Counted from the first letter of the stretch, positions 11,242 to 22,576 are shown. The stretch: 64,000 nucleotides of DNA from Rhodotorula mucilaginosa (GCA_034406715.1 CP137866.1:1116001-1180000); one strand, 5' to 3'. Translations and numbers: made by a program. Notes: generated by a model from the letters alone, not told the origin.

Positions 11242-11417
11242 CTCGGTAGAACGAGGCGGACAATGTAGAGCAGTACTGGGAAGAATCTAAGCAGTAACAG
11301 GACTCCTCGATCTTGCCGAGCGTGCGCTTGATGAGTTTCAGGTTGCGAGCACACGTACTCGTACAACAGACAAATGCCGCTTCTACACACCAAAAGTGGG
11401 CGCAAGTTGCTGCCGTT

Positions 11418-14400
11418 TCATCCCATGAAGTTTCGAGGCGGGCCGCGCGGCGGCATCGACATCGGCGGAGGTGGGAAAACGCCCCGAACAAACATCTGCT
11501 GCTGCTGTTGTTGTTGCGGAGACAAGGGAACCTGGGCTAGCGTATGCGGATGTGACTGGTGCGTGTGGAGATGAGAGTTGTGCATCGGCAGGGGACCGAG
11601 CGCACCGAATCCTGGAGAGTCGGCGCGGGCGACCGAGGGAGGCGGTTCGACCGGCGCCTTGAAGTTCTGCGGAACTCGCATCGTCGCGAGGTCAGCGAGC
11701 CCGCTCCACCTACTCATTCCCGAACTTTCGGAGGGTCAACGCACAGTCTGCTTCCCCTCTCGGTAGATCTCTTCGAGCGTGTCCTCCCACGTCCCTTCTG
11801 CCTCGAGCCTCTGGTAGTGCTCGTAAAGCTGCAGGGCGGTCCGGGCGTCCTCGATCGAGTCGTGCGTGTCGGCCTGGATGCTCGAGTGCAAGACAGCGTA
11901 GGCGAGGAAGCGCAGCGAGAGCTTGCGCTGGCGTTGCGGCAGGTGGTAGATGTTGACCGTGTCGATGATTTGCGAGGGCGGGACGTAGATGTCTGTGAGT
12001 GAGGCTTCTAGTCAGCGACCCGAGAGAGTGCTGTCTCTTCAAGCATCACGCACTAATGATTCGGAAGTCTTTGTTGAGACCGTGCCCGATGAAGATGCAG
12101 CCGAGGTCGACCAGCAGTCGCAGTTTCTTGTAAGCGACCTTGAGCGGAACGAGCGTGTGCCTCGAGTGCTGTGGGTCGAGGTCGCCAGCTGTGAGGGTCG
12201 CGGAGAGGTCCCGTCAGGACACAAAGCTGCAGCATACAGGGGACAGTCCATAACTGACCTCGAATACCGGAGAACTCGGTCAGGTAGTCGACGATGGGCT
12301 CGCCGGTATGGATATGATCATCGATGGCCGGGATGCCAGTCTCTTCACCTTCACCGCGTAAGACCGACACTCGTGCGAGGACCTGGCGCGAGGGTCGGAG
12401 CACCTTCTTGGTCCCGTCCGAATGGAATTCGGCCTCCTCCTGCTGAAGCGAGACAAACTCGGCGTCGATGGCAACGAGCGTGCCTTTTCTCGGCAGCTCG
12501 TCCGGTCTGAACGGCTGGTGCTTGATGAGCGAGCGGTCACGAGCTCTGCGAAGTGTATGCGGGCGCATCAGTGACTCCACCTGTACTAGGAGGGTGAGCG
12601 ATGGCTGCGTACCGTGAGATGTTGATGTCTTCGCAGAGGACGCTCGGGTCGGCCTTCATCGGCAAATCTTCGAGGTCGAGCACGCTGTTGACATCGACGC
12701 GTTCGAAGAAGAGCACAGCCGGGATCTGCGGAGATCCAGAATTAGCCCCCGCTCTTTTTCCGTCATCGAATGCGAGATCTAACACACCTTCCACTTGCCC
12801 GGGAAACTCAAGACCTCCTCCTCGGTCACCGGCTTGACCAGGAAGTCGTTGAAGAGGTGCCAAGACGCTCCGGGTTTGCCGTCTTCGGACGTGACTGCTG
12901 GACGAGGTTATAAGCTCTCGGCGAGAATGCAGCGGTCGGCCAAAGCTTGTTCTCACCCTTTGCCAGCGCAACCAGATGCGGTGCCTCGTCCTCGGTCTGG
13001 ATCTGCACGACCATCGCCTGTTCAGATAGAGCGTGTCAGCTTAGGGGGCATGCACATCTTCGCTCATCATCGGGACAGGACTTGCCTTGAGGGCGTACTC
13101 GACATCTCCTTCCCGCGCCTTTCCCTCGGCCGAGATCTGCGCCAGTCCCTCCGGTCCGCGGCGCATCCGGAACCGACCACTCAAGAAGCGGCTGTTCGGG
13201 CCCTCGCGGCCGTCTCGCCAAACGTCGAGCTCGTCAGCCGTTCGCACGCCTGCATTGACGACCAAAATCGGCGGCAGCGTCGCGCTCTCGGGCAGGACTC
13301 GCCGCACCCGGACGTGCGTGTTTTGCTTGCAGGACGAGCAAGGCAGTCGGGCTATGGTTTCGCGCGTGATCGAGCTGGACAAGATGGACGGGAAGGAAGT
13401 CGATGGCTGAGGCTCGTTCGACATGGCCTGCAGGTGATGATGTGCGGGCTGGTGAGCGAGGGCGAGGACACGCAGGCGTCACCAAGCGAGTTCGCTCACC
13501 TTTCGCGGATAGCTCAAGTCGATCACGTTGACGCCAGTGTCGCGATCACTCTTGGCGCCACAGGTCTGGCACGAGCTCGCGCTGTGCAGGTCGAGCTTGA
13601 CCACTTGCGCGAGCGGGGGGAGAGGCGGGACAATCGCCGGACCTTTGACGAGTTGCGGCAATGTCGACTTGGGGATGGTCGATTCCGTGTTCATCTGCTC
13701 GAGAAGGTAGCGGTTGAAGGTCTGGATGAGGGTCGAATACGCGACAGACTTGGTCGCGTCATTCTCGTGGTCGATCAGTCCGAGAGCCGAGACTGCCGGT
13801 ATGGCACGGCGCAAGGATCAGCACTGCGTTTCGAGAATAACAGAGAGCAGCACTCACCCTGCGGATTGGCTCCGAACGCGCGAGAAAAGTTGCTGGCCTG
13901 GCAGTTCATGCCCTTGGCGTCCTCGAGCATGCGGAACAGGAAGCCGGCCTCGCACAACAGGCAGTTTTCCTTCGGACATGCCTCGAACGTGTGACTCTTG
14001 GCGAGTGTCCGGATCGGCTGCATGTAGTGCAGAGCCTGTAGCAAGCTGTTGGTGTACGAATTCGTGATGTGCGTTTCGAGGCCGGAGTATTGCGTTTTGT
14101 TGTAGAATCTGGAACGGGTTCGAGTAAGGTCAGCACGCACACGTTTCGACGCTGGTTTTGGAGATGCTGCTCACGCAAAGTCAAAGTCCTCTATCCCGAA
14201 CCTGCTGTACTTGATCTCGACGCGGCGGTAATACTTTGGCATCTTGTCGTCCATGCTCGGCTCTTCTTCCGGCTCTTCTTCCGCCTTGGCCTGCTGGTAA
14301 ATCGAGTCAGATCGTTGTAGTCGGGGACGCAATTGCGAGGCAGGATCACTTACGTCTTCACCGTGATCTCGTCGTCGCTTGGCTTCGGCCCGTTCGCGCT

Positions 14401-16066
14401 CGCTCCGGAACATGGGCGCGTCCACACCGACCCTCCCGGCCGTTCGCGAGTTGCCAGCAGTCCGAGCCTGATTCCTCCGACCGACGGATCGCAAGTGAGG
14501 AGGGTAGGTGGCGTAGCCGACAAAGTCGACCGTCTTGGCCGAGGTCATGACTTGCGGATCGATCGGGACGCGCCGGTGCGAGGCGGTGTGCTTCGCGGTC
14601 ATGTGGGTCGGCAGGAGCGAGAGGAGTGGCGTGTCGTAGTAGGGCATACCGATCGAGTTGAGGGGTCTGCAGGAGCGTGGGGTTAGAGTCGACTTCACAA
14701 GTGTTTGAAAGAAAGCGAGGAGCAAGCCTACGTGTCGTCACGCCAGTTGATCCGTTCCGGCGCCTCGACCGGATCAGGCAACTCGACTTCTCCCTCGAAG
14801 CGACAGAATTTGGCGTCACCTTCCTCGGGCTGTGCCGCCCACAGATGCACGTAGCCGTCCGCGTCGCCGAAAGCGAGACCTTCGCCCGTTGGCGAGATCG
14901 CCATGGAGGTCAGGACGTTGGGCGTTTCCACCTGCAACCGGGATCTATGTCAACACACTTGAGTGCACTTTCGAGATCGTGAGAGGAGGGAGGCGCACCT
15001 GGAAGACGCTGCTCTTGCCGATATCTTTCAGATCCAGCATTTGCACGCGCCCTTCCGAGCTGGCGACGACGACGTTGCCAGACAAGCGCGGATGGAACCG
15101 CACAAAGGCGGGCGGGGTCGGGAACGGGATCGGCGTGAGAGGTCGCAAGTACCGCGCGTCGAAAAGCTTCAGGTACGGATCGGGCAGAGGCATGCCGTGG
15201 CTGGAAGCGGTTGGGTCAGCCACTGAGCGCGTGAAGCGAGACTCGGCACCCGGGAGGCCTTACCGCATAGTGTATCCGATCGTGACAATGTAGTTCCCCT
15301 CGGTTTCGAGCTGACTGATACCGCCCGTATGGGCGAGGACCGTCTCGCCGATGGAGATTTCCGGTGTTCGCGTGTCGAGCATGGCGAGGGAGCCAGTGAT
15401 CGTTGATCCGACCAGCTGCGCGGCTCGTCGCAAGTGCACGAACGAGAGCGGCGAAGCTTGCTGTTCCGGTGCACGGGGTTAGGTTCGCATCTTTCCGGAA
15501 ACGCGGGAGGCGTGACCACATAAAAGCACGCACCTGGCGAACCACGCTCCCTCGGGTGAGGTTGACCACAATCATGTCACTTCCTGGGCCGGTTGCTACG
15601 ATCTCTGATGATCTCGCTGGCGTGTACGCAAAGGTCGTGAGCGGTACAGGCGGATCCGTTCTGTCAAGCGGCAAGAGTGAGCAGGTTGCCCAATCGAGCA
15701 CAGCGGATCGCGCACTCACTCGACCGACCAGAGGGCCATCCCTCGCCGGTTGGCGAGCTTGACGCTGCCGCCTCCGCCCGACCGGCCGGGCATGTTGCCT
15801 CCGCCGCCGACGCTGAGGATGCCCGACTGATCAATCGCCATCTCTCCTACGGGGCTCCAATGCCCTCGGTAGCTGGTATAGCGACCTCCGAGGCCTTGAT
15901 CGGGCGAACAGAAGTGGCTCGTGATGGTTCCGTTCGGGTTGGCGGCGAACAGCAGAGGCGAGAGCGGATCGAACGCGAGCGCGGTTGGCGGCGTCGGGAA
16001 GTACTGCGACGGGAGTGGCTGCCATGTTGAAGAGCCTGGCGAGCCCCCGTACGGCGTGTAGGCCAT
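11418..16066 (-). CDS. PAN2: PAN2, catalytic subunit of the Pan2-Pan3 deadenylase
   Basis: Poly(A)-specific exonuclease that trims mRNA tails with Pan3 (family knowledge). It is read on the minus strand from [19 protein letters not shown] (16066-16064) through many short introns. The N-terminal WD40-type beta-propeller spans about 16.07-14.7 kb (for example [37 protein letters not shown]). A linker containing [19 protein letters not shown] follows. The pseudo-ubiquitin-hydrolase domain carries [20 protein letters not shown], where the catalytic cysteine is absent as in other Pan2. The RNase T/DEDD exonuclease follows: [10 protein letters not shown] (DxE), [12 protein letters not shown] (second Asp) and [16 protein letters not shown] (His and last Asp). 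The tail (11.4-11.7 kb) is Pro/Gln-rich and ends GPPRNFMG. First exon 16066-15720 and second 15660-15534 are clear; inner boundaries were not all fixed. Confidence 0.92.
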
Positions 16067-16662
16067 CTTCAACCGGCTATGCACCTCGTTCCGAGACGAG
16101 TTCCTGTTTGGCGATGACCGCAACCACTTCAGGTCGAGATCCGCGACTCTTGCGTTTGCGGGATCGGCGACGTTCGGGTCCGGGCACTGTTCTCGAACAG
16201 GGCTAAGAGCCTACGCGTTTGACGCGCTTTCCTTGAGCGAGTGATGTCGGGCGAGGTCAGAACGGCCAACCCAGCCGCCGGAGCAACTCTCTCTCACTCC
16301 CCCGCATGGCGCTCAAGACCGCATCATGCGTGCCCATAGACGGTGCTCTACCAACTCGCCATGCTCTCGTATTCTGGCCATGTCCTGCCTCGCCAACCAG
16401 CCCCGTCGATCGACTGCCAAGGACCGCGTCGGTCAGCCTGCAGGCTCCAAGCTGGCTGACTCACCCGTGCGCGAACCGCGAGGGTGCGCTGTCGAGGGAT
16501 CGTGTATCTTCTCTTTGCTTCCTACCGCTCACTTTGCCTCAGCTGGGCCGCTGGCTGCTCGGCTGCTCCTCCTCCTTCACCGCTCCGCACGCGCTGCTTC
16601 CGCGCAACTCGCTCTTCGTCGCCCGGGCGCCCGGGCGTCGACGTCGCCCCACTTCTCACAAG
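16067..16662. promoter_or_regulatory. shared promoter region of PAN2 and methyltransferase
   Basis: A 596-bp stretch between the divergent starts of PAN2 and the methyltransferase. It contains pyrimidine-rich runs close to the methyltransferase start (about 16500-16570). No coding feature is supported. Confidence 0.4.
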
Positions 16663-17678
16663 ATGTCGACGAAACACGACGACGTGCGCAAGCTGGCACC
16701 CGAGTTTGCTACCTTCGACGATGCCAAGATTGCACAGATGGAGGCCATCACCGGTCCGTCCAGGGTGGTCGCCTCTATCGACGGCCGGGCCGGGAGGACT
16801 TGCGTCAGTCATGCTGACCGTGACTCAATCCCAAACAGGCCCACCCGCGCACGATCTACTCAAGTTGAGCAACTTGTTCGAAGCCGTCCGTACTCGACCG
16901 GTGCGCATGCTCGAAAGCGCCGCGGGCGGAGGGTGCCTCACGGCAGCCTTGTTCCGCCAAGTGCCGCCGGAGGAGATCAAAGACCTCGAGGTCGTGTGCG
17001 GCGACGTCGTCCCCGAGATGGTCGAACTGGCCGCGGCGAGGTCGCGCAAAGAGGGTTGGAAGAACGTCGACTGCAGAGTGTTTGACGGGACGGTACGTTG
17101 TCGTCGTTCCGCTTTTCTTGCTTTGCGCGACTAACGCCTGTCAGCGCAGGACATTCCGTTCCCGGACAAGACCTTCTCGCACGCGCTGATCCACTACGGC
17201 ATTCAACTGTATCCGGATCCGCAAAAGGGAATCGCGGGTACGGCAGCAAAACTTCTGCTTGGGCAAGCCCCGTTACCTGACATTACCCCTCTTCACAGAA
17301 AACCTCCGCGTCTTGCAGACTGGCGGAGTCTTTGGCGTTTCCGTCTGGCACACGCCCGGCTTTTTGCCGTACATCCAGCGTGCCGATCCCGACTTTGTCG
17401 TCCCCCCACCGATGCAATCCCCCATCACGCGCCCCGACTCGGCCAAAACGATGCTCGAAGCGGTCGGCTTCACCAACGTTCGACACGAGGACGTCTCGGT
17501 CCCGGTGCACTTTGACAGTCCCGAAAAAGCCGTCCAGGGTTGGCTCGCCATCATGAAGGGCCTGTTCAAGACGGACGAAATCGCTCGGCGCGTCGAGCAG
17601 CTCTTGCGACAGGAACACGGCGATGGCGCATTTACACTCTACTGGAAAGGAATCAACGTTGTTGCACAGAAGGTGTAG
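16663..17678 (+). CDS. class I SAM-dependent methyltransferase, 270 aa
   Basis: Proposed exons 16663-16753, 16839-17092, 17150-17237 and 17299-17678 give 270 aa. The Rossmann-type SAM fold is visible: motif I region RMLESAAGGGCLTAALF (the glycine-rich loop is AAGGG), an acidic strand end in LEVVCGDVVPEMVELA, the motif around DGTDIPFPDKTFSHALIHY typical of methyltransferase family 11/25 proteins, and the post-motif VLQTGGVFGVSVWHTPGF. Substrate is unknown. A small-molecule methyltransferase resembling the UbiE/COQ5 or secondary-metabolism type is the most that can be said. The tail (VQGWLAIMKGLF...TLYWKGINVVAQKV) forms a helical cap. Its 3' end lies 130 bp from the convergent end of gene C. 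Confidence 0.82.
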
Positions 17679-17808
17679 TGAGACAAAGACAAGAATACAA
17701 TGGAGGTCCTGACATTTACTCCCGAGGTCGGGTCTTGCGTTCGGAGAGTTGCAGCGACAGGTTTTTGGCTCTGCTGGGCGCTTGTCCGTGCTGCCCTTCT
17801 CTGGCAAG

Positions 17809-18730
17809 TCAGAGCCAGGTCCGCAGTGCTTGCCAGTGCGCCCGGTCGATGTTGTAGAAGCGGGCGGCGCGACGACCAAGCTCCGGTCCAGGTCCGAGCG
17901 AGTGACTTTGAGAAGTGGTCGGAGCGTCCAGGCCCAGATTTACACAGCGAGGTTCCTTGGACCTCAAGTCGCTGAGAGTAGGCTGCGCATTTGTTGTCAA
18001 CAGGCGTCCAAAAGCAAATGCCGCAAAGGAGGGACTCATGACATACTAGCTCAATTTTAGCATTCACAACCCGCATCAGGCGCTGTTCAAAGGCTTCCAC
18101 CGAGTCTCCAAAATACGCCGGTTTCCTCGTGGCGTCCCTGAGAAATTTCAAGAGTGCGTATTTGTGTCTGCTAGTGGGAATCTGCCGAAGGATGTCCTCC
18201 AACCTCTCCTTTTGACCCTGATTGGCTTGCGATGGAAGCAGTCAGCGACGAGATTAGACCCCTATGAAGTCAAAGAGGTTAACACGCACGGTTGTAAGCT
18301 TATACTTCTTGCGCGCTGTTAAATTTTCGGTCAAGAAAGCAAAGAGTTGCTGCGCAGTCCCCTGTCACATTTGTACCATAGAGCCGGTCAGCTGTGTACG
18401 CTTGTCCTCTGCATGGGTGTAATGATACAGCCCACCCACAAGCTGCAAAGCTGTACGGTATAATTTCTTGCTGATCCCCTTCTCGATTATATGTGCCCGG
18501 CATCTGGCAAATTGCCGTGCATGTGCAGCGCCTGGTCTGGTCTGCCTCTCAGGCCAGACCGCGAGCAGTGACGCGAGTTCCTCCCATAGCGCCCTGAAGT
18601 GATCAGTGTCATGCTCGTCAAAGTATCGGAGGTCGGTTTCCGCCGAGGTTGGTCCAGTGAGGCTGGTTTTGACGTCGTCTAGGAAGTCTGCTTGTACACT
18701 CCGCACTCGATCAACTCTGCGCAATGGCAT
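17809..18730 (-). CDS. unknown protein C (235 aa), SLG-RAAR family, tandem paralogue of D
   Basis: Not recognised. Proposed minus-strand exons are 18730-18440, 18361-18290, 18217-18047 and 17982-17809, all phase 0, giving 235 aa. The N-terminal region has ADFLDDVKTSLTGP...RYFDEHD and LWEELASLLAVW, paralogous to D. Exon 2 has GTAQQLFAFLTENL. Exon 3 is exactly 171 nt and holds the module KYALLKFLRDATRKPAYFGD followed by SVEAFEQRL, the counterpart of the duplicated exons of gene E. The last exon has PTLSDL, then SLGPGPELGRRAARFYNIDR and AHWQALRTWL. Paralogue alignment with D sets the splice sites, and differences within the C-terminal block are conservative. No signal peptide, membrane helix or known catalytic motif is visible. 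An ACCTCCGCGGA element lies 110 bp upstream. Confidence 0.68.
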
Positions 18731-18839
18731 CGCAAGCAGCGGGGATCAGATGGAACACAAGAGGAGAAGAAGGAGCGCACGCCGTGTGCACCTCTATGGG
18801 ATCGATGGGACACAAGAGACGGGTAAGCTCCCCGGCTGG

Positions 18840-18850
18840 TCCGCGGAGGT
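18840..18850 (-). promoter_or_regulatory. ACCTCCGCGGA element upstream of gene C
   Basis: Minus-strand copy of the 11-bp element, 110 bp before the start of gene C. Its flanks (ACGAA before, CCAGCCG after) resemble those of the gene E copy (ACGAA, CAAGCCG). Confidence 0.45.
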
Positions 18851-19281
18851 TCGTACATGCGATGTGATGGCATCCCTCGTGACATCGGAAAGACCCGTCC
18901 TGCCGACTCCCGTACGATTCCGGGATATGATTCTCGGTTGGTCATTGCGAAAGACTTGCAGAGTGGAAACAGTTTCCTGTGCCAACTCGGGCTGCGGAGC
19001 TGGAGAAAGAAACGATGGAGCATCTCTCGGCGGCATCCGATAGTCCGTAAGTCCCGTCGGGAGATAAACGACAATGTTGCAATCTCAGGCTGCTTGAGAG
19101 TCCGCAGAGGAGGAGGATTACGGCAGCGGGACCAGATCAATCGAAACAAAAACGGCGGAGAAGTAAGAAGGCACAGAAGACGCGACAAGCCCTGCGCCCC
19201 CAAGTCACACTTTACGGACAAGGTGGTGCGCTAGAGGTCACTTGCGAATGCCAGGTGATCTCGCTGACAACCTCTGCCGAC

Positions 19282-20172
19282 TCAACCCCAGGTCCGAAGT
19301 GCTTGCCAGTGCGCCCGGTCGACATTGTAGATGCGGGCGGCGCGACGACCGAGCTCCGGTCCAGGTCCGAGCGAATGACGTTGGGAGGCGGAGGCGGATG
19401 CACCCAGGTTTACCCAAACGGGATCCACGCCTTTCAGCTCTTTTAGTGTAGGCTGCGACAGGTTGTCAACAAGCGATCAAGTGCAACAGACGAGCTAGGA
19501 TTTTCTCACCACTGTTCCTGCTTGCACTGCAGTTCTCAGGCGCCTCTCAAATTCCTCCACGGAGTCTCCGAAATACGCAGGTTTTTTTAAAGCCGCTCGC
19601 AAGTACGTCGCGAGCGCGGATCTGAGGCGGCGCGCCTGCTCATCAATATCGTTGCTGGGGAGTTCTTCCACAAGCTTGAGCAAGTCTCGACATTGCATCT
19701 GGGTAAGTAGAGAAACAGATTAGTCCTAGGCTCATGTGCATACACAAGGAATTGAGCACACTGGCGTCAGCTGGATCCGCTGCTGCTGGCGCCTCTTGGG
19801 GAGCTCTTCTGTCAAGTTGGAGTAGAGTTGCTCCGCAGTCCCCTGTTGCATGATGCCGGAAACGGTGAGCCACAATTTCTCGACAAAGGATTGCTGAAAC
19901 ACGGAGGTCCTCACTAGATGCAAGACTGTGGGGCAACCTTGCGTACCCACGCGCTTGCTCATCCTTGTTGCCCGGCGCTCGCATGCGATTCGTGCTGCGC
20001 GGGTGGAAACTTTGGCCCAAGCCTCGAGGCGTGGACTCACCTCCTTCCAGAGCTGCTTGAACTCTTCAAAGTCGCGTTCATCGAAGTAACGAAAACCGGA
20101 CGCTTTCGACAGTGGCCCGGCTAAGCTGTCACGGATATTGTCCAGGAAAGCTTCAACGTCGATTTCCGGCAT
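19282..20172 (-). CDS. unknown protein D (237 aa), SLG-RAAR family, tandem paralogue of C
   Basis: Not recognised. Proposed minus-strand exons are 20172-19951, 19893-19762, 19698-19510 and 19452-19282, all phase 0, giving 237 aa. It begins MPEIDVEAFLDNIRDSLAGP, with GFRYFDERDFEEFKQLWKEV matching gene C. Exon 2 carries QGTAEQLYSNLTEELPKRRQ. Exon 3 (189 nt) is the family module with ATYLRAALKKPAYFGDSVEE and FERRL, ending GTV before PTLKEL. The last exon ends with SLGPGPELGRRAARIYNVDR and AHWQALRTWG. Nucleotide identity to gene C is high in the last exon and fades upstream, so the duplication is not very recent. The gene has three introns at the same places as in C. A longer in-frame upstream extension to 20460 exists but lies in the region with the shared promoter elements. 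Confidence 0.68.
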
Positions 20173-20264
20173 GAGCTTTGGGGTCAGCCGTCCGAAACAG
20201 CGTCGAGGGGATGCAAAAACTTGGGGTCGAGGCGCGCGGCGGTTGGACGACTCTGCGAGGCTTG

Positions 20265-20275
20265 TCCGCGGAGGT
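20265..20275 (-). promoter_or_regulatory. ACCTCCGCGGA element upstream of gene D
   Basis: Minus-strand copy, 93 bp before the predicted start of gene D, followed by CAAGCC as in gene E. Confidence 0.45.
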
Positions 20276-20382
20276 GCAAACGGCTCAGGCGCGGATTTCA
20301 ACTCGCAGGGATTTGAACAGGTTTGGCAGGAGGAGGAATACAAGGGAGCGTACGGAGCTCGGCAGAAGGGCGCCAAAAGGAA

Positions 20383-20410
20383 TCGGCTTGTCCGCGGATG
20401 TCGTGTGCAC
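20383..20410 (-). promoter_or_regulatory. second, variant element upstream of gene D
   Basis: Minus-strand block GTGCACACGACATCCGCGGA followed by CAAGCCGA. It is nearly the same as the block at 5379-5407 upstream of gene E (GTGCGCACGAACCTCCGCGG, then ACAAGCCGA). It is a longer match than the 11-bp core alone and suggests common descent of the two promoters. Confidence 0.4.
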
Positions 20411-20838
20411 GAGCCCAGTGGAGGATAGCGAGTGCTGCGGCTGCAGAGCGCGGGCCGCAAACAGGGTGATTCGCCATGCCCTTCGCGTGGCCATAGCTTG
20501 AGAAAAAAATGAGTCTAGCGAGAATCCGGATGCGTGGGCTGTAGCCGTACCGGTCATGGTTATGCAGAGTGGAGCAAAAGCGCCAGCTCTCAGCTGTGGC
20601 ACACGGCGAGAGCGGGACGACAGTGATCATGTTGCAAGCTGGTCGCAGACATGGAGCAGGCGATGACCGAACAGGTGGTCCGGAGGAGGTGCAGCAAGCA
20701 TACGATCGAGCGGCCAAGCGGACGAGAATGGTGAGGCCGGAGTTACGCGGGGGAGGAACGCGTTGCACCGCCACGCTCGAGGACGAGCCCGCACGCGTGG
20801 CCAACGTGCTCGCACTCTGTCAAATCCTGTGTACAAGC

Positions 20839-22576
20839 ATGTCGACGCCAAAGTCACAGACCGACAGCCCGTTTCGCCGCCTCGTCCGATCCCTGTCCCG
20901 CTCCTCGCCGCGCTCCGAACGCCCTCCGCGTCCTCAAGGCCCCGACAGTCCGCCCGCCGTCCCGACCTCCAACAAGCGCTACGACGATATCGCCCGATAC
21001 GCGCCTGGCGCTGGCTCGCCTAGGAGGGAATCGCCGCCGGCGAGCGCGGCCTTGTCGACCAGTCCTCCGCCAGGTGAGCCCTCTGCTTCCGAACCTTCGT
21101 GGCGGTGGGGGGGGGGGGGGGGGGGATACAAACTTCGCTCGCGTTCAAGGAGGTACCGGCGCGGTTGAGGACAGCGTGTATTGGGACGAGCAGCGCAAAC
21201 GACACGTACTTGCCCCCTCCGATCGCGTACAGCGCCCTCGAGCGGGCGAGCGAAGAGAAGGCTCAAACAGCAGAGAAGCGCATGGGTTCGCGTCGGTGTG
21301 TACGGGGCGGCGGCTGACTCGCGGATTACTGCCTACAGACAGCTACTTTCCGCCGCCTCCCTCCTCAGTCCTGCGCGACAACGAGGCGAGCGGACGCGGA
21401 CGCCACCCCGACACGATCGGTGCCCGGTGAGGCTTCGAGGATTTCTTTGGCGACGACGCGACGATCGCTCGTACCTACTGCTGCGCTTGAGCTGACCAGG
21501 CTCCGCACCCGCAGCGCGAACGACACCGGCGAAGTCGGCTCGAAGCAAGCCGCCCCGGGCGTCTACTTTGCGCCCTCGGGTCCCGAAACCGTCCAGCGCA
21601 AACGCTCCGACAGCGAGATCGAAGGCTGGCGCCCGCCTGCGCCGCGCCGTACCCCTTCGCAGCGAGTCCGGCGTAACCCTTCCGCTGGCGATGCAGCCGG
21701 CTTCATGCCGTCGCCTGTTCCGATCAACGGCACGAACGGTGCTGCCACCAGCAACGGTAACGGGACCGTCACGGTCGGAGACCGCACCGTCGATGCGGGG
21801 GAGCGCAAGGGCGTCTCGCTCGAGGACAAACCGCTCACTCGCCAGGCCAGTACGGGCTTGAAGCGGACCGCGTCGCAGTGGAAGCGCGCCGCTCAAAAGG
21901 CGTTCGAACCGATGCCCAAGGCAGAGGGCGACAAGCGAGTCATGGTCCTCGCGGCCGACGGAGGGGAAGAGATCGAGCTCCTGACGATCTACGACATCCT
22001 CGTCCGCGCGAGTCTCGCACCCGTCATCGTCTCGGTCTCGCCGCAATTCTCGCCCTCGCATTCGCTCCCGCACATCACGCTCTCGCGCGGCGCACGCATC
22101 CTCGCTGACGCGCAGTTCGAAACCATGAAGCAAGAGTACAAAGACCATTACTTTGACGCCGTCGTCGTTCCGGGAGGCGCGAAAGGCGCCGAACGCCTCA
22201 GCAAGGACCCGGGCGTTCAGGCCCTCCTGTGGCAGTACTACGAGCAGCAAAAGCTCGTCGGTTGCATCTGTGCAGGTGAGGTGGACCCTGACCAGGGCGA
22301 AAGACGAGGGCATTGCTGACCTCCCTTCGCTGGCCTGCAGGCTCGCTCGCCGCGAAAGCTGCCGGGATCGGTCTCGGCGGCCGCATCACCTCGCATCCTT
22401 CCGTCCGCGCCGACCTCGAGAAGCACTACGAGTACAGCGAGGACCGCGTCGTCGTCGCCGGGAACCTCGTCACGTCCCGTGGACCGGGCACCGCGATCGA
22501 GTGGGCGCTCCAGATTGTCGAGATCTTGGCCGGGAAGGAGAAGCGCGAGGAAGTCGCAGGCCCGATGATGCTCTAG
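20839..22576 (+). CDS. DJ-1/PfpI-family protein with long N-terminal extension
   Basis: The C-terminal half is a DJ-1/PARK7-like domain: [19 protein letters not shown] (conserved Glu), [15 protein letters not shown], and the nucleophile elbow [15 protein letters not shown] with the conserved Cys, ending [20 protein letters not shown]. Family members act in oxidative or glyoxal stress as deglycase/chaperone-like proteins (family knowledge; exact activity not inferable). Unlike usual DJ-1 (about 190 aa), it has about 250 extra N-terminal residues, low-complexity and Ser/Pro/Arg-rich, from [20 protein letters not shown] at 20839. Four introns are proposed: 21074-about 21175, about 21287-about 21339, about 21430-21514 and about 22275-22340. 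The first contains a run of 20 G. Two small N-terminal exons carry [18 protein letters not shown] and [11 protein letters not shown]. The upstream exon boundaries are tentative. Confidence 0.75.
21107..21126 (+). repeat. 20-nt poly-G tract
   Basis: An uninterrupted run of 20 G inside the first proposed intron of the DJ-1-like gene. Runs of 11 C (27686-27696) and 13 C (32908-32920) also lie in introns, of EME1 and COG4. Confidence 0.9.

Noticed and set aside
20173-20460. N-terminal extension of gene D to an upstream ATG at 20460
   Set aside because: The extension covers both copies of the promoter-like element and has no counterpart in gene C.
21333-22313. 326-codon frame antisense to the DJ-1-like gene
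   Set aside because: Shadow of the coding strand in GC-rich DNA; the plus strand holds the conserved domain.
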